Positions 12,301-21,821 of a DNA stretch of 64,000 bases are shown piece by piece. The stretch is taken from the NCBI RefSeq assembly GCF_018263855.1, contig NZ_CP073318.1, forward strand, positions 3,658,001 to 3,722,000. The letters are read 5' to 3'. The notes below the pieces were generated by a model. It was not told the DNA's origin, did no database searches, and worked only from the letters and a program-made list of their open reading frames with translations. A program made the position numbers and the translations under genes. This DNA is from Kutzneria sp. CA-103260. Lineage in GTDB: Bacteria > Actinomycetota > Actinomycetes > Mycobacteriales > Pseudonocardiaceae. Position 1 is the first letter of the stretch. Each line of letters starts with the position of its first letter.

Positions 12301-15300
12301 GCGCGAACCCGCTCCACGCGAACGGCAGGCTCACGCCTTCGGTTCCGTTGTTCAGCAGCGATTCCGCGTGCAGCGACGCATCGAGCAACGCCGGGTGCAG
12401 GCCGAACGCACCGGCGTCGATCTTCTCGGGCAGCGCCACTTCGGCGAATATCTCGTCACCGCGCCGCCACGCGGCCCGCACACCTTGGAAGGCCGGGCCG
12501 TAGCCGTAGCCCTGGGTGGCGAGTCCCTCGTAGAAGCCGGTCAGGTCAAAGGCTTGCGCGTCGGCCGGCGGCCATTCCGCGAGGGTGAACGCCTCGGACG
12601 CGCCATCGACGGCCACGAATCCGGTGGCGTGTCTGGTCCACGGTTGTTCGTCATCGGCGCGGGAATGCACGCTCACCGGCCGGCGGCCCGAATCATCGGG
12701 GGCGCCGACGAGCACCTGGAGCTGGACGCCGCCGGTCTCGGGCAGCGGCAGCGGCGCCTCCAGCGTCAGCTCCTCCAGGAAGCCGCAGCCGACCTGGTCG
12801 CCGGCGCGCACCGCGATCTCGACGAACCCGGTGCCGGGGAACAGGATCTGGCCGTTGGCGGCGTGGTCGGCCAGCCACGGGTGCGAGCGCAGCGACAACC
12901 GCCCGGACAGGGCGACTCCGTCGGAGTCGGCGAACGCGAGCGCCGCGCCGAGCAACGGGTGCTCGGCGGAGATCAGGCCGGCAGAGGCGACGTCGCCAAC
13001 CGTCGCGACGACGTCGAGCCAGTAGCGCTCGCGCTGGAACGCGTACGTCGGCAGCTCGACCTGGTTGCCGTCGATGCCCCAGTCGACGGCCACGCCGCCG
13101 ACGTGCAACCCGGCCGCCGACAGCAGGAACCGCTTCAGCCCACCCTCATCACGGCGCAGCGTCCCGACCACGACGCCGTCGACACCGGCCGCCGCCAGCG
13201 TGTCCTCGACACCGACGGTGAGCACCGGATGCGGGCTGACCTCCACGAACACCCGGTGGCCGGCGGCCGCCAGCCGCTCGATCACGCCGCGGAAGTTCAC
13301 CGGGCGGCGGGCGTTGTCGAACCAGTACTCCGGGCCCAGCTCGCTGGTGTCCACGAGTTCGCCGGTCACGGTGGAGTAGAACGGCACACCTCCGGACCGC
13401 GGGTCGATCCAGGCCAGCATGTCCACCAGCTCGTCGTGCAGCGGATCCACCTGGGCGCAGTGCGACGCGACGGTGGAGGCGATCAGCCGCGCTCGGATCT
13501 CTCGCGACTCGCACCACTTGACGAGCTCCGCGAGGGCGTCCGGCTCACCGACCACAGTGGACGAACGCGGGCCGTTCATGCCGCCGATCGAGAGACGATT
13601 CGCCCACGGCGTCAGCACATCCGTGAGCTCGTCGGCGCCGAGGGCGACCGCGACGACGCCACCCTTGCCGACGAGTTCGCGGGCGAACAGCCGGCTGCGC
13701 AGCACCACCAGGCAGGCCGCGTCGACCACCGACAGCCCACCGGCGATGCACGCGGCGGCCACCTCGCCCTGCGAGTGGCCCACCACGGCGGCCGGCCGGA
13801 CGCCCACCGACTCCCACAACGCCGCCAACGACACCATGACCGCGAACAGGACCGGCTGCACGACCTCGATGCGCTCCAGCGACGCTGCGCCGGGCACGCC
13901 TCGCACCGCATCTTCGACGGACCAGTCCACGAACTGCTCGACGGCCGCCGCGCACTCCCGGAACCGCTCGGCGAATGCCGGCGAGGAGTCCAGCAACTCC
14001 ACCGCCATGCCCACCCACTGCGATCCCTGGCCGGGGAACACGAACACCGGCCCGGCATCGGCGGCCTGCGCCGTGCCCGGCACGACGTTCGCCGCCGACT
14101 CACCGGCGCCGAGCGCGGTCAGGCCCGCGACCAACTCCGCTCGATCGTCCGCGACCACGACGGCGCGGTGCTCCCACTGCGATCGCGTGATGAGCGAGGA
14201 GTACGCCAGGTCCACAAGGGACACATCGCCGACATGACCGGCCAGCTGGGCGGCGAGCTGTTCGGCCTGGGCCCGCAGCGCCTGCTCGGTGCGTCCCGAC
14301 ACCACGACCGGCACCGGCCCGTCCCACGGCTGCGAGGAGGCCGGGAGCGTGGCCGGCGCCTCCTCCAGGATCACGTGCGCGTTCGTGCCGCTGACGCCGA
14401 AGGACGACACGCCCGCTCGGCGCGGGCCGGATTCCTTGTCCCACGGCACGTTCTCGGTCAACAGCCGCACGCCGCCGCGCGACCAGTCGATGTACGGCGA
14501 CGGTTCGTCCACGTGCAGTGTGCGGGGCAGCACGCCGTGCCGCATCGCCATCACCATCTTGATCACGCCGGCCGAGCCGGCGGCCGCCTGGGTGTGGCCG
14601 ATGTTCGACTTGATGGACCCCAGGCGCAGGTCTGGGCGCTCGCCCCGGTCGCGGCCGTAGGTGCCCATCAGCGCGTGCGCCTCGATCGGGTCGCCGAGCC
14701 GGGTTCCGGTGCCGTGCGCCTCGACGGCGTCCACGTCCGCCGCGGTCAGCCCGGCGTTGGCCAACGCCTGGCGGATCAGCCGCTCCTGGGCGACACCGTT
14801 GGGCGCAGTGAGGCCGCTGCTGGCGCCGTCCTGGTTGATCGCGGAACCCCTGATCACCGCGACCACCGGATGCCCGTTGCGCTGCGCGTCCGACAACCGC
14901 TCCAGCAGCAGGATGCCGGCGCCCTCGGAAAAGCCGGTGCCATCGGCCGAGGCGGCGAACGCCTTGCACCGCCCGTCCGGTGCGATGGCGCGCTGCCGGC
15001 TGAACGCGGTGTAGGTGCCCGGCGTGGACATCATGGTCACGCCGCCGGCCAGCGCCAGCCCCGTCTCACCGGTGCGGAGCGCCTGACACGCCAGGTGCAG
15101 CGCGACCAGCGAGGCCGAGCACGCGGTGTCGACCGTGAACGTGGGTCCCTGCAAGCCGAACACGTAGGCGACGCGCCCGGACACGACGCTCGGCGCGTTG
15201 CCGGTGACGAGATATCCCTCGACCTCGGCCGGTGCCTCGTGCAGCCGGGGGCCGTAGTCCTGCGGCTCGGCGCCGATGAACACACCGGTCTGGCTGCCGC

Positions 15301-16000
15301 GCAGCGACCGGGGATCGATGCCGGCGCGCTCGACCGCCTCCCACGCCGTCTCCAGCACCAGCCGCTGCTGCGGGTCCATCGCGACGGCCTCGCGCGGGTT
15401 GATGCCGAAGAAGTCGGGGTCGAACTCCGAGGCGTTGTGCAGGAAGTGGCCCTCACGCGCGTAGCTGGTGTTGACGGCGTCCGGGTTGTCGTCGAACAGC
15501 TGGTCCAGGTCCCAGCCGCGGTCGGTCGGGAACGGCGTCAGGCTTTCCCGGCCGTCGACGACGAACCGCCACAGGTCCTCGGGGGTGTTGATGCCGGCCG
15601 GGTAGCGGCAACCGATGCCAACGATCGCGATCGGCTCGTCGGAAGCCACGACCGCGCGCACCTCGTCCGCGCCGTCGGCGTCGCCGAACAGCTCCGCCAT
15701 CAGGAAGTCGGCGACCGCGGCCGGCGTGGGGTGGTCGAACGCGATCGTCACCGGCAGCGGCCGGCCGACGTCCTCGGTCAACTGGTCGCGCAGGTCCACC
15801 GCGCCGAACGAGTCCAGGCCGAGATCGCGGAAGCCCAGCGCCGGGTCGATCCGGTCGGGCGCGTCGGGCAGCAGCGCCAGCAGGATTTCCCGAGTCCGCT
15901 CGGCGACCAGGTCCACCAACCGGCGGCGGCGTTCGCCGGCCGGCGCGGCGTGCAGTTCGAGCAGGAACGGCGCCGCGGCGTTGTGCTCGGAACTGGTCAT
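3344..16000 (-). CDS. PKS-A: type I PKS, loading ACP plus modules 1 and 2
   Basis: 4218 residues, order ACP-[KS-AT-DH-ER-KR-ACP]x2 plus a C-terminal docking segment. The protein opens with an ACP (Ser64 in LDSFG) and has no loading AT or KSQ, as in macrolactam PKSs loaded by a separate acyltransferase. Module 1: KS Cys294 (DTACSASL), AT about 650-950 with GHSQGE and VASH (branched extender, methyl- or ethylmalonyl), DH His1046 in intact HxxxGxxxxP, ER ([11 protein letters not shown], about 1595), B-type KR (VLDD) with GSGTLG cofactor loop, ACP Ser about 2070. Module 2: KS Cys2302, AT with GHSIGE and HAFH (malonyl), DH His3032 but Asp3036 where Gly is usual, ER (about 3595), KR with GGTGGLG and VVDD, ACP about 4091. 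The first 31 bp separate it from the decarboxylase gene. It should begin the chain with the beta-amino acid starter and add two fully reduced units; the DH substitution makes full reduction in module 2 less certain. Confidence 0.96.
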   Translation of the reverse strand: MTSSEHNAAAPFLLELHAAPAGERRRRLVDLVAERTREILLALLPDAPDRIDPALGFRDLGLDSFGAVDLRDQLTEDVGRPLPVTIAFDHPTPAAVADFLMAELFGDADGADEVRAVVASDEPIAIVGIGCRYPAGINTPEDLWRFVVDGRESLTPFPTDRGWDLDQLFDDNPDAVNTSYAREGHFLHNASEFDPDFFGINPREAVAMDPQQRLVLETAWEAVERAGIDPRSLRGSQTGVFIGAEPQDYGPRLHEAPAEVEGYLVTGNAPSVVSGRVAYVFGLQGPTFTVDTACSASLVALHLACQALRTGETGLALAGGVTMMSTPGTYTAFSRQRAIAPDGRCKAFAASADGTGFSEGAGILLLERLSDAQRNGHPVVAVIRGSAINQDGASSGLTAPNGVAQERLIRQALANAGLTAADVDAVEAHGTGTRLGDPIEAHALMGTYGRDRGERPDLRLGSIKSNIGHTQAAAGSAGVIKMVMAMRHGVLPRTLHVDEPSPYIDWSRGGVRLLTENVPWDKESGPRRAGVSSFGVSGTNAHVILEEAPATLPASSQPWDGPVPVVVSGRTEQALRAQAEQLAAQLAGHVGDVSLVDLAYSSLITRSQWEHRAVVVADDRAELVAGLTALGAGESAANVVPGTAQAADAGPVFVFPGQGSQWVGMAVELLDSSPAFAERFRECAAAVEQFVDWSVEDAVRGVPGAASLERIEVVQPVLFAVMVSLAALWESVGVRPAAVVGHSQGEVAAACIAGGLSVVDAACLVVLRSRLFARELVGKGGVVAVALGADELTDVLTPWANRLSIGGMNGPRSSTVVGEPDALAELVKWCESREIRARLIASTVASHCAQVDPLHDELVDMLAWIDPRSGGVPFYSTVTGELVDTSELGPEYWFDNARRPVNFRGVIERLAAAGHRVFVEVSPHPVLTVGVEDTLAAAGVDGVVVGTLRRDEGGLKRFLLSAAGLHVGGVAVDWGIDGNQVELPTYAFQRERYWLDVVATVGDVASAGLISAEHPLLGAALAFADSDGVALSGRLSLRSHPWLADHAANGQILFPGTGFVEIAVRAGDQVGCGFLEELTLEAPLPLPETGGVQLQVLVGAPDDSGRRPVSVHSRADDEQPWTRHATGFVAVDGASEAFTLAEWPPADAQAFDLTGFYEGLATQGYGYGPAFQGVRAAWRRGDEIFAEVALPEKIDAGAFGLHPALLDASLHAESLLNNGTEGVSLPFAWSGFALHAAGAAALRVRLWAPSSDTVSLQLADSSGTAVATVESLVSRPIAPATQPAARADSLYRVDWVPASVDAPFPGRAASLGADDAEGADVVFVNFEAASDVLGAAHADAHRALELAQSWDGDGKLVFVTTGAVAAGATDEVPDLAHAPLWGLIRTAQTENPDRFVLLDLDSADAPMDTVLAAIGAGEPQLAVRDGVVLAPRLARAATSESLLPPAGVAEWRLHSAKKESLSDLELVPWPQAAAPLAPGEVRVAIRAAGLNFRDVVVALGMVPENDEPIGGEVAGVVLEVASDVTDLAPGDRVMGLLDGAFGPVGVTDRRLLARMPEDWSFTRAASLPVVYLTAYYGLMELGRLRAGESVLIHAAAGGVGMAAVQLARHLGAEVYGTASPVKWGVLRGLGLDDEHIASSRTLEFAEKFGGVDVVLNSLSGEFTDASLRLLSPGGRFLEMGKTDQRDPGELPGVEYIVYSLMEAGPDRLRDMLATVLALLEQGAVHPLPVRAWDVRRARDAFRFMSRAKHIGKVVLTMPSALDPAGTVLISGSGTLGGIVARHLVTAHGVRNLVFASRGGGSADVADELTELGASVTTRACDIADREALARLLAEIPSLTGVVHTAGVLDDGTLGSLTPDRIDTTFRPKVDAAWQLHELTRDKDLAMFVLYSSAAGILGDAGQGNYAAANTFLDALAAHRRAEGLPASSLAWGFWAQRSEMSAHLGDADVARMEGAGSRGISAQEGMALFDRARVVDEPLLVPIPLNTANMRDVPALLRGLVRSPARRIVDASATPAAGSALEQRLAALPATEQDRVLVTLVRTQAAAVLGHADPGAVDAVRAFRDLGFDSLTAVELRNRLNAATGLRLPATVVFDHPNATELARLLKAKVLGAVTAAEPPVPAVRAADDDPIVIVAMSCRYPGGVESPEDLWRLVVDGGDAISAFPANRGWDLAGLYHPDPANPGTSYSNEGGFLHDADEFDAAFFGISPREALATDPQQRLTLEAAWQVLERAGIDPRSLRGSSTGVFVGATATGYAEGRSTLPDGVEGYLTTGVSTSVISGRVAYVLGLEGPAVTVDTACSSSLVTIHLAAESLRRGDSTLAIAGGVTVLSTPELFVEFSRQRGLAADGRCKAYSDSADGTGFAEGAGMVLLERLSDAERNGHPVLAVVRGSAINQDGASNGLSAPSGPAQQRVIRRALAAAGLSASDVDIVEGHGTGTTLGDPIEAQALLETYGQGRADGQPLWLGTVKSNIGHSQCAAGVAGVIKMVMALRHEVLPRTLHAEPRSSHVDWTAGAIELLTENHRWDKDSGPRRVGVSSFGISGTNAHIILEQAPPTRTPDAVEFGGPLPVVVSARSEAALRAQAARLLELDRPNPADLAYSLATTRSAFEHRAVVLADDLTRGLTALAEGATSSDVIRGEVSDGKLAFLFTGQGSQRLGMGRALYDVFPAYTKKFDEVTALLEPSTRAVMFGDDAELLHQTVHAQAALFAVEVSLFALLESWGVRPDYLVGHSIGEIAAAHVAGVLSLPDACRLVSARGRLMQALPGGGAMIAVQATEEQVLPLLSDGVSIAAVNGPSAVVVSGDDDAAEAVATHFADLGHKTRRLKVSHAFHSPRMEPMLAEFREVAESLSYQAPSIPIVSTLGDGDVAEAEYWVRQVRGAVRFLDAVRHLDVEGVTTFLELGPDGVLSAMAQDCLDGGNRAFVPLLRKDRDEVHAAVSALASAFARGVAVDWDGVFAGGRRIDLPTYAFQRENFWLTAGGAVGDASGLGQQAVGHPLLGAAVTLPDSGGAVLTGRFSVSNQPWLADHVILDTILFPGTGFIELALRAGDQVGCESIEELTLEAPLVLTAHEAVDVHVTVDAADDSGRRPMSVYSRTSYGPWTRHATGVLTTRDRTADFSLAEWPPAEATPIDVDDLYDRMTSEGVGYGPSFRGLRAAWRRGEEVFAEVELPAQAADDAGRFGVHPALLDAALHTVELDGNAEAGQPQLPFAWSDITLHATGAAKVRVRMVRTETEAASLQLADVTGAPVAEVGALVMRPVSADRLNAGKAVPNDSLFLVEWTGVPTDDAQQDVFVFGEEEGLLLTALRSAGVAAKSTVDAQNMTLLDVGQADTAKELTRRTLAFLQSWLRDEDSPVLGVVTSAAVAARPEDALVDPAHAALWGLVRAAQEENHGRLRLIDVDGSDASYRALPAALAGDEPQLALREGEALVPRLIRTSDVETLATPDAPWRLDITAQGTLDNLALVECDTADRNLAPGEVRIAVRAAGVNFRDVLISLGMYPGKPELGCEAAGVVVAVGPEVAEFAPGDEVLGLFDGGFGPYAVADRRMVVAKPKRLTFAEAASVPAVFATAYYGLVDLTGLRAGEKVLVHAAAGGVGMAAVQLATHLGAEVFGTASRGKWSVLSGLGIDEDHIASSRDVEFVTRFAEVTGGSGVDVVLNSLAREFVDASLDLLPRGGRFAEMGKTDVREAGEVARDHAGVDYRAFDLSDAGPDRTKEILTELVGLIERGVLTPLPLRTWDVRKAPDAFRYLAQARHVGKVVLTVPNADPIRGAVLVTGGTGGLGSLVARHLVTEHGVRDLVLTSRRGIDAPGAQQLTDELAELGARVRVVACDVSDRDALAAVIDGVDLRAVVHTAGVVDDGVFGSLTDEQLDRVWDPKADAARHLHELTRHRDLDAFVLFSSSAGTLDGAGQGNYAAANAFLDGVAARRRASGLPAVSLAWGMWAPETGGMTSKLADVDIQRLNRSGVLPLSGQRGLALLDESFARPEPTLVPIRLDLAALRSRPEGTQAILRGLVGKAVRRTASAATADTELTLEQRLGSLTRTGRERLLTDLVCDHVAAVLGHTSRAALDPNRPFKELGFDSLTAVELRNRLSTVADVRLPATLIFDHPTPAAVADLMRTELMGEDEPELSPIEAELARLESIVDEAASGGALPDDAARQRIAARLRALAANWGEQFGPANGKSERGDIAAATAEDLFDILDSELETFN

Positions 16001-16031
16001 GTCGGGCTCGCTCCCCAGGCTCGGTCGACGG

Positions 16032-17288
16032 TCACTCGTACTTGCGGTGGAACTCGATGCGGGACGCGGACACGACCTCGTCGCCGCGCAGGATCACCTC
16101 GACCGGCGCCGGCCGGCCGAGGAACATCAGCAGGCTCGCGGTCACCCCGTAGGCTCCCGCGTTGGGAATGGTCACAACGTCGCCCGGGGACAGCGCCGGC
16201 GCCGGCACGCCGCGGCCGAGAATGTCGCCGGGCGTGCACAAGGGGCCGACCAGGTTGGCCGTCTCCAACCGGCCGAGGTCGACCTCGCCGGCCATCGCCT
16301 CCTCGTCGAAGCCGACGGTGACCGGCAGCAGCCGGCCCAGCCCGGACATCCCGCCGAGGATGTTGATGCCGGCGTCGAGGATGACGAACCGCTGGCCGCG
16401 GCTCTCCTTCACGTTGACGACCGTGCACACCAGCTGTCCGCCGTCGCCGACCAGGTGCCGGCCGGACTCGCACGCGACCTCCGGCGTGCCGGTCCGCCAG
16501 TCCGGGAAGTGCTCGTCGAGCGTGGCGGCCAGCGCCGACCGGAGCCCCGGGTACACCGGCCGGTCGCCGGGCACCAGGTACGGGGCGGCGAAGCCGCCGC
16601 CGATGTCCAGCAGCCGCACCGGCAGGCCCAGCCGGCGGTGCAGGTCGGCGGCCACCGAGATGGTGTGCCGGAACTCCGCGATCAGGCTGGCCTCGTCCTG
16701 GGCGTTGCTCAGCGAGAACAGGTGCATGCCGGCCAGCCGTGTGCCCGGCACGTCCCGCAGTTCCGCCAGGATCTCGGGCAGCGTCTCGCTGTCCAGGCCG
16801 AACTGCGACGGGGTGCCGGTCATCCGGATGCTGGTCGACGAGCTGGTGCTGGCGCTGTTGACGCGCAGCAGGCAGTCCACGGTGACGCCGTGCCCGGTCG
16901 CGGCCGCGCCGACATGGCGCAGATCGGACAGCGACTCCACGGAGAACACGCGCACGCCGGTGGCGATCGCGGCGGTCAGCTCGCCGTTCGTCTTTCCCGG
17001 CCCGGTGTAGAGCACGTCGGCGGCGTCGAACCCGGCGTCCATCGCGGCCGCGAGCTCCCCGGTCGAGCTGACCTCCGCGCGGCAGACCCGGCCGTCGCCG
17101 GCCCCGTTCTCGGCGACGCGCAGCGCGCGGGCGATCTCCGGATGCGGGTTGGCCTTGAACGAGAAGTACAGCGCGACCCCGTCGGGCAGCGCGGCGAACA
17201 GGTCGCGCCGGGCGGCCGTGACCCGGTCGAGGTCGTAGACGTAGAGCGGGGACCCGAAACGTCGGGCCAGGTCGGCGTTTCGGCTCAT
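16032..17288 (-). CDS. PLP-dependent decarboxylase of the beta-amino acid starter (VinO/FlvO type)
   Basis: 418 residues of the alanine racemase-fold group IV decarboxylases (diaminopimelate/ornithine decarboxylase family). The PLP lysine is in [11 protein letters not shown], the glycine-rich phosphate loop in [10 protein letters not shown], and the C-terminal active-site segment in [12 protein letters not shown]. Its ATG overlaps the stop of the adenylation gene by four bases (ATGA), so the two are translationally coupled. In vicenistatin and fluvirucin pathways the homologous enzyme removes the alpha-carboxylate of a (methyl)aspartyl group held on the free ACP, leaving a beta-aminoacyl-ACP. 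The neighbourhood supports that role rather than lysine biosynthesis. The substrate (aspartate or 3-methylaspartate) cannot be told from motifs. Confidence 0.9.
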   Translation of the reverse strand: MSRNADLARRFGSPLYVYDLDRVTAARRDLFAALPDGVALYFSFKANPHPEIARALRVAENGAGDGRVCRAEVSSTGELAAAMDAGFDAADVLYTGPGKTNGELTAAIATGVRVFSVESLSDLRHVGAAATGHGVTVDCLLRVNSASTSSSTSIRMTGTPSQFGLDSETLPEILAELRDVPGTRLAGMHLFSLSNAQDEASLIAEFRHTISVAADLHRRLGLPVRLLDIGGGFAAPYLVPGDRPVYPGLRSALAATLDEHFPDWRTGTPEVACESGRHLVGDGGQLVCTVVNVKESRGQRFVILDAGINILGGMSGLGRLLPVTVGFDEEAMAGEVDLGRLETANLVGPLCTPGDILGRGVPAPALSPGDVVTIPNAGAYGVTASLLMFLGRPAPVEVILRGDEVVSASRIEFHRKYE

Positions 17289-18775
17289 GCCGTGCTGCCC
17301 TCCAGCAGCGCCGTCAGCTGTTTGCGCTCGTTCTTCCCGTTGAGCGTCAACGGGAACCGCTCCAGCACGTGGCAGGAGGCCGGCACCTTCTGCGGCTCCA
17401 GCCGCTTGGCCAGCTCGCGCAGCACGGCCTGTGGGGCGAGCTCGCTCTCCACGAACAGGGTCAGGTCGTGGCGGTCGGTCGGCGGCAGCACCGCGGCCGC
17501 GCGCACGCCGGGCACGTCCATCGCCGCCGCCTCGATCTCGACGGTGCTCATCCGATGGCCCTTGCGCTTGAACATGTCGTCCCGGCGGCCCTCGAAGTAG
17601 AGATAGCCGTCCTCGTCGAGCAGGCCGTAGTCGCCGGTGTGCATGCGGATCTCGCCGGTCTCCGCCGACGGCCGGTAGGTCCGCGCGGTGAGCTCGGGGG
17701 CGCGCCAGTAGCCGGCCATCACGTTCGGGCCGACCACGACGATCTCGCCGACCTGGCCGGTCGGCACCGGTTGCCCGTCGCCGTCCAGAATCAGCACCTC
17801 GGTGCCCGGCAGCGGCAGCCCCACCGCGTCGGGGCGGTCCCGGTCCTGCTCCGGCGGCATGATCGTGACGCGCTTGCACTCCGTGATGCCGTACATGCGG
17901 ACCACGCGCGCCCCGGGAAACGTCTCGCGCAGGCCCTCGATGGTCGACGCCGGCAGCGCCGCCCCGGTGTTGGTGAACATCCGCACGGTCGGCGCCGAGC
18001 CGGGTTCGCGCCGGCCCAGCGTGGCCAGCATCGCGCCGAGCGACGGCACGACCGGCACGATGGTCGCCCCGCACGCGCGAAGCTGGCTCAACAGCGCGGT
18101 GTCCGGCGCGTCGCCGGCCAGCACCAGTTCGGCATGGCCCAGCGCGGCCAGGAAGATCTGGTAGAGGCCGTAGTCGAAGGACAGCGGCAGCCGGGTGAAC
18201 ACCACGTCGCCGGGGTGGTAGCGGAGCACGGCGTTGATCGCGGACGCGGAGAACGTGACCTGCCGGTGCGGACACACCACCCCCTTGGGCGCGGCGGTGC
18301 TGCCGGAGGTGTAGATCAGGAGTGCCGCTTCGTGGGCGGCCGGCCCGGCGGTGGTCGCCTGGCGTCCCGAGGCGGCCAGCGCCTCGACCTCATGCCACAC
18401 CTCGGTGATGCCGTGCACCGGGACCGCGGTCAGCTCCCGCATGGCCGGCGCCGCCGCGTCCGCGACGATGACCAGGCTCGGTTCGCTGTCCGCCAGCACC
18501 GAGCTCAGGTGAAACTCCTTCATGCCGGGGTTGAGCGGCACCAGGCTCGCCCCGGCGCGCGACGCGCCGTAGACCACTCCGACCAGTTCCTTGGCGTTGG
18601 GCAGCTGTACCAGCACCCGGTCCCGGGCCCGCACGCCGCGCTCGGCCAGCCACGCGGCAAACCCGTGGCTGAGCCGGACCAACTCGCGATAGTTCCAGCC
18701 GCCGCGCGAGTCGCGCACCGCGCGAGCGTCGGGCGCCGCGGCGGCCGCCTGGTCGACCAGCGAATGGACGACCAT
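17285..18775 (-). CDS. adenylating enzyme loading the starter amino acid on the free ACP (VinN/FlvN type)
   Basis: About 496 residues, a stand-alone ANL-superfamily adenylation enzyme with no fused carrier domain. Core motifs are in order: A3 LLIYTSGSTAAPKGV, A5 MYGITECKR, A7 MHTGDYGLLDEDG, A8 FEGRRDDMFKRKGHRMS and A10 LNGKNERK with the catalytic Lys. The start is placed at the ATG 18775 (MVVHSLVDQ), where family members begin; the open frame continues 34 codons upstream without a better ribosome site. In the vicenistatin/fluvirucin scheme this enzyme activates an acidic beta- or alpha-amino acid and transfers it to the small ACP, after which the decarboxylase acts. It is preceded by a TAGGGG repeat pair about 105 bp upstream, so it probably heads the transcript that continues into PKS-A. 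Confidence 0.88.
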   Translation of the reverse strand: MVVHSLVDQAAAAAPDARAVRDSRGGWNYRELVRLSHGFAAWLAERGVRARDRVLVQLPNAKELVGVVYGASRAGASLVPLNPGMKEFHLSSVLADSEPSLVIVADAAAPAMRELTAVPVHGITEVWHEVEALAASGRQATTAGPAAHEAALLIYTSGSTAAPKGVVCPHRQVTFSASAINAVLRYHPGDVVFTRLPLSFDYGLYQIFLAALGHAELVLAGDAPDTALLSQLRACGATIVPVVPSLGAMLATLGRREPGSAPTVRMFTNTGAALPASTIEGLRETFPGARVVRMYGITECKRVTIMPPEQDRDRPDAVGLPLPGTEVLILDGDGQPVPTGQVGEIVVVGPNVMAGYWRAPELTARTYRPSAETGEIRMHTGDYGLLDEDGYLYFEGRRDDMFKRKGHRMSTVEIEAAAMDVPGVRAAAVLPPTDRHDLTLFVESELAPQAVLRELAKRLEPQKVPASCHVLERFPLTLNGKNERKQLTALLEGSTA

Positions 18776-18878
18776 GCCCCCATTGTCGAAAACCGCGCCG
18801 TCGATGACACACCCCTCATTAGCTGAGAATGCTTTCCGGCTCACGGCGACGGTACGTGCGTTCGCGCCGCGATTCACA

Positions 18879-18895
18879 CCCCTAGGGTCCCCCTA
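18879..18895 (-). promoter_or_regulatory. TAGGGG direct repeat (two units, 11-bp period) before the adenylation gene
   Basis: The plus strand has CCCCTA at 18879 and again at 18890, exactly one helical turn apart; read on the minus strand they are TAGGGG pointing toward the VinN-type gene. The site overlaps the last codons of the upstream adenylation gene. It is one of five such clusters in the window. The geometry is that of SARP operators; the binding protein is unknown. Confidence 0.55.
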
Positions 18896-20392
18896 ACCGA
18901 CCCGGCCCGCCTCCACCAGCACCTTTCTCGCCCGCTCGACAAGCTCGAGCCGGTCCACCTTCCGATTGGCGTTGAGCGGCATATCCACGAGATGCCGGTA
19001 ATGCCGGGGAATCAGGCCGGTCGGCAGCGCGCCGCGCAGCTGGGCGGCGAACCGGGCGGTCGATGACTGCTGGCCGGTGTAGAAGACCACCAGCTCGGTG
19101 GAGTCGGCCGCGGTGACGCCGACGGTCACCGCGTCCTCGACGCCGGCGCAGCCGCGCACGGCGTGGTCGACCTCGGCCAGCTCCACCCGCCAGCCCTGCA
19201 CCTGGACCTGCGAGTCGGAGCGGCCCAGGTAGACCAGCTCGCCGTTGTCCGCCCGCCGGACACGGTCGCCGGTCGCGTACCAGCGGCGGCCACCGCGCCG
19301 CGCGTAGCGGCCGGTGTCGTCGGCCGGGTCCAGGTAGCCGGCGGTCAGCTGCGGGCCGGTGATCCACAGCTCGCCCTCGGCCTCAGCGGGTTCGCCGGCC
19401 AGGTCAAGCAGCAAGTGGTCGTGCCCGGCGTTGGGCCGGCCGATCGGCGCCATGCCGTTGACGCCCAGGCCGAGTGAGGCCTCCGACCAGCGGTGCCGGG
19501 TGACGGTGATGGTCAGCTCGGTCGGCCCGTACAGGTTCTCCACGGCCGAGTTGGCCGCCGCGCGCTGCCAGTCGGCCGCGTCGGCGCATTTCAGCGCCTC
19601 GCCGGCGAACAGGCTCAGGCGCAGCCCCGGCAGGGACCCGGCGGCCAGGCCGGCGGCCCGGCGCACCAGACCGATCGCGCTCGGCGTCGAGAACCAGACG
19701 GTGATGCCCTGGTCGGCGACGAACGCGGGCAGGTCCCGGTAGGCCCACGCCGGGACCGCGACCGCGGTCGCGCCGGCGCCCCAGGCCGTGAAGAGATCGA
19801 ACATCGCGCAGTCGAAGGTCACGTCGAAGGTCTGCGAGAACGCGTCCGCCGGCGTGGCCTGGTACCACTCGTCCACCAGGCCGAAGTAGTGGGTGAGATT
19901 GGCGTGGGTGATCGGCACGCCCTTGGGGCGGCCGGTCGAACCCGAGGTGAACAGCACATACGCGGGGTCGTCCGGCGCGACGGACAGCGGCGCCGTCAGC
20001 GCGGCGCGGGGCTTCGGCCGGTGCGCGGCCAGCACCGGCACCGTCGGCAGCTGGTCGACCAGGCGCTCGCCGCGCTCGTCGACGATCAGCGCGCCGATCC
20101 CGGCCGCCGCCGCCATCCGCTGGGTGCGAACGACCGGGAAGTCCGGGTTCAGCGGCACCACGGCGGCGCCCGCGTAGAGCGCGGCGAGGATGCCGACGTA
20201 GCAGGCGGCACTCTTCTCGGCCAGCACGCCGACCGCCTTGGGCCGCCCGCCCGCCAGCTCCACCAGCGCGCCGGCCCAGCGCAGCGCGAGCGTGTCCGCC
20301 TGCGTGTAGGTCAGTTCCTCGTCCCCCACCCGGAACGCGGCACGATCCGGGGCCGCGGCCAGTCCACGCCGAAAGCGCGCATGAAGCGCCAT
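18893..20392 (-). CDS. second adenylating enzyme, aminoacyl-capping ligase (VinM/FlvM type)
   Basis: 499 residues, another stand-alone adenylation enzyme. A3 is VLFTSGSTGRPKGVP, A5 NLYGPTELTIT, A7 WYATGDRVRRADNGELVYLGR, A8 DSQVQVQGWRVEL and A10 NANRKVDRLEL. The ATG at 20392 has GGAGG five bases upstream, which decides the start over longer versions of the frame. In vicenistatin, VinM activates L-alanine and joins it to the amino group of the aminoacyl-ACP, giving a dipeptidyl-ACP whose blocked amine cannot cyclise during chain growth. The presence of the matching acyltransferase and amidohydrolase nearby makes the same role likely here. It is transcribed divergently from the small ACP gene, with a 170-bp shared promoter region. 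Confidence 0.87.
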   Translation of the reverse strand: MALHARFRRGLAAAPDRAAFRVGDEELTYTQADTLALRWAGALVELAGGRPKAVGVLAEKSAACYVGILAALYAGAAVVPLNPDFPVVRTQRMAAAAGIGALIVDERGERLVDQLPTVPVLAAHRPKPRAALTAPLSVAPDDPAYVLFTSGSTGRPKGVPITHANLTHYFGLVDEWYQATPADAFSQTFDVTFDCAMFDLFTAWGAGATAVAVPAWAYRDLPAFVADQGITVWFSTPSAIGLVRRAAGLAAGSLPGLRLSLFAGEALKCADAADWQRAAANSAVENLYGPTELTITVTRHRWSEASLGLGVNGMAPIGRPNAGHDHLLLDLAGEPAEAEGELWITGPQLTAGYLDPADDTGRYARRGGRRWYATGDRVRRADNGELVYLGRSDSQVQVQGWRVELAEVDHAVRGCAGVEDAVTVGVTAADSTELVVFYTGQQSSTARFAAQLRGALPTGLIPRHYRHLVDMPLNANRKVDRLELVERARKVLVEAGRVG

Positions 20393-20481
20393 TCTTCCCT
20401 CCATTTTATCGGCAGGCGAAAACAGCGAAACACCCTCGGCGCGACTACCGTTCAAACCTATGTAAACAACTGTGAAAATCG

Positions 20482-20508
20482 TGGACAGGCACCGAGCAGC
20501 ACTATAGT
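20482..20508 (+). promoter_or_regulatory. candidate promoter of the free ACP gene
   Basis: In the AT-rich spacer between the divergent genes a TGGACA hexamer (20482-20487) is followed after 15 bases by TATAGT (20503-20508), resembling a primary sigma-factor promoter reading into the ACP gene 55 bp downstream. No TAGGGG repeat is seen in this spacer. Confidence 0.4.
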
Positions 20509-20562
20509 GTCGACGCCAGGGGATCTCCATTTCTCAGGCCTTCAGAAGGGACCGCCACTACC

Positions 20563-20814
20563 ATGTGGGATGAGCAGTACGAAAAACTGATTCGCCAGTA
20601 CCTGCCCTTCCTGCCGGCGGACGAGCCGTTGGACCCGGACACCGACCTGCGGGACTTCGGCCTGGACTCGCTCGGCATCGTCGACGTGCTCTCCGCGCTG
20701 GAGCAGACCTTCCAGATCAGGTTCACCGAGGACCTGCTGACCGCGGAGACCTTCCGGACGCCCAAGGTGCTCTGGACCGCCGTCTCCGGGCTGATGGACG
20801 CCGCCAGGAGCTGA
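20563..20814 (+). CDS. free-standing acyl carrier protein for starter assembly (VinL/FlvL type)
   Basis: 83 residues, a single carrier domain with the phosphopantetheine serine Ser36 in DFGLDSLGIVD. Length and the acidic N-terminal half fit discrete ACPs. A phosphopantetheinyl transferase is required and is not seen in the window. In the vicenistatin-type pathway this ACP carries the amino acid through loading, decarboxylation and capping before the acyltransferase moves the dipeptide to the N-terminal ACP of the first PKS. It is one of only two cluster genes on the plus strand and lies between the ligase and the acyltransferase gene, with a strong hairpin directly after it. Confidence 0.93.
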   Translation: MWDEQYEKLIRQYLPFLPADEPLDPDTDLRDFGLDSLGIVDVLSALEQTFQIRFTEDLLTAETFRTPKVLWTAVSGLMDAARS

Positions 20815-20822
20815 GCCGCGGC

Positions 20823-20850
20823 GCGGGTCCGGCAAGGCGTCCGGACCCGC
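20823..20850. terminator. bidirectional terminator between convergent genes
   Basis: A perfect 10-bp GC stem (GCGGGTCCGG pairing with CCGGACCCGC) with an 8-base loop fills the 42-bp gap between the convergent ACP and acyltransferase genes, so it can serve both transcripts. Confidence 0.7.
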
Positions 20851-20856
20851 ACCGGC

Positions 20857-21816
20857 TCACCGGGGCGCCGCCGCCGCACGGCTCACGGCCAGCCTCGGCG
20901 TGACCGCGACGAGGCGGAAGTTCTTCCTGGTCAGCGGAACCCGGCCGAACAGGCTGTCCTGGCCGCAGACCACCACGTCGGTGACGCCGATCCGTTTCAT
21001 GGTGTCGACCACGTCCGGCCAGCGCAGCGCACGCACGAACCCGTCGAGCAGCATCCGCCGCACCCCGGCGGCGTCAGTGACCAGCGTGCCGTCGTGGTCG
21101 TCGACCAGCGGCAGCGCCGGGTCCTCGAAGCGGAGCTCCGCCAGCACCTCGCGCTCGGCCCGGTCGCGCAGGTCCGCGAAGGCGGCCGAGTGCATGGGCG
21201 GACGCATGGTGTAGAGCGGCAGCCCGCCGGCTTTGCGAACCTGGCCGGACAGCCAGTCGACCTCGCGGTCCGGCAACGAGATCATGTGGAAGTCGTGGTC
21301 GAGCCGGCAGGACACGTCGTGCCACGAGCCGCGCGCGGCCAACTCCGCGAGGATCTCCCGCAGCGCCGGTTCGGGCGTGCGGCCGAACGAGCAGGTCACG
21401 ATGTCGGTGTGCGCGGTGCGGAAGTAGTCCTCGGTGCGGCGGGCCAACTCCGCAGTCATCCGGACCGCGTGCGCGAACGGTAGCGAGCCGGCGAAGGTGG
21501 CCGCCGCCTTGCCGCCGAAGCTCGGGCCGGCGACCACCTCGGGACTCGTGTCCAGCTCGCGGCGGGCCCAGTGGGCCAGGGCCACGCAGTTGAGCATGAA
21601 CGCGACCTGCGCCGCCTCGCTGTAGTCGTTGTCGGACGCCCGAAAGCGGTCGACCAGCGAGTAGCCGAGCACGTCGTCGGCGATCCCGGTCAGTTCGACC
21701 GCGGTGGCGTCGCCGAGCATGAACGGCGCCGTCTCGGCGAACGTCGTCGGCCCCATGCCGGGAAACACGATCGCCGTGCCTGCCCGGAAGGAGTCGAGGC
21801 GGAAGGAGCTGTGCAT
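20857..21816 (-). CDS. free-standing acyltransferase moving the capped starter to the PKS (VinK/FlvK type)
   Basis: 319 residues of the FabD/AT fold. The N-terminal AIVFPGMGPTTF corresponds to the FPGQG motif, and the nucleophile elbow reads AGPSFGG instead of the GHSxG of malonyl transferases, suggesting a substrate other than a malonyl-type CoA. The ATG at 21816 has GAGGT eight bases upstream and lies five bases after the stop of the amidohydrolase gene, so the pair is co-transcribed. In vicenistatin the homologue transfers the dipeptidyl group from the free ACP to the loading ACP at the N-terminus of the first PKS. PKS-A has exactly such an ACP and no loading AT, which fits well. Confidence 0.87.
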   Translation of the reverse strand: MHSSFRLDSFRAGTAIVFPGMGPTTFAETAPFMLGDATAVELTGIADDVLGYSLVDRFRASDNDYSEAAQVAFMLNCVALAHWARRELDTSPEVVAGPSFGGKAAATFAGSLPFAHAVRMTAELARRTEDYFRTAHTDIVTCSFGRTPEPALREILAELAARGSWHDVSCRLDHDFHMISLPDREVDWLSGQVRKAGGLPLYTMRPPMHSAAFADLRDRAEREVLAELRFEDPALPLVDDHDGTLVTDAAGVRRMLLDGFVRALRWPDVVDTMKRIGVTDVVVCGQDSLFGRVPLTRKNFRLVAVTPRLAVSRAAAAPR

Positions 21817-21821
21817 GTCTG

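Noticed and set aside
12296..16321. 1341-codon plus-strand open frame
   Set aside because: Antisense shadow of PKS-A and the decarboxylase start; no recognisable motifs, no ribosome site.
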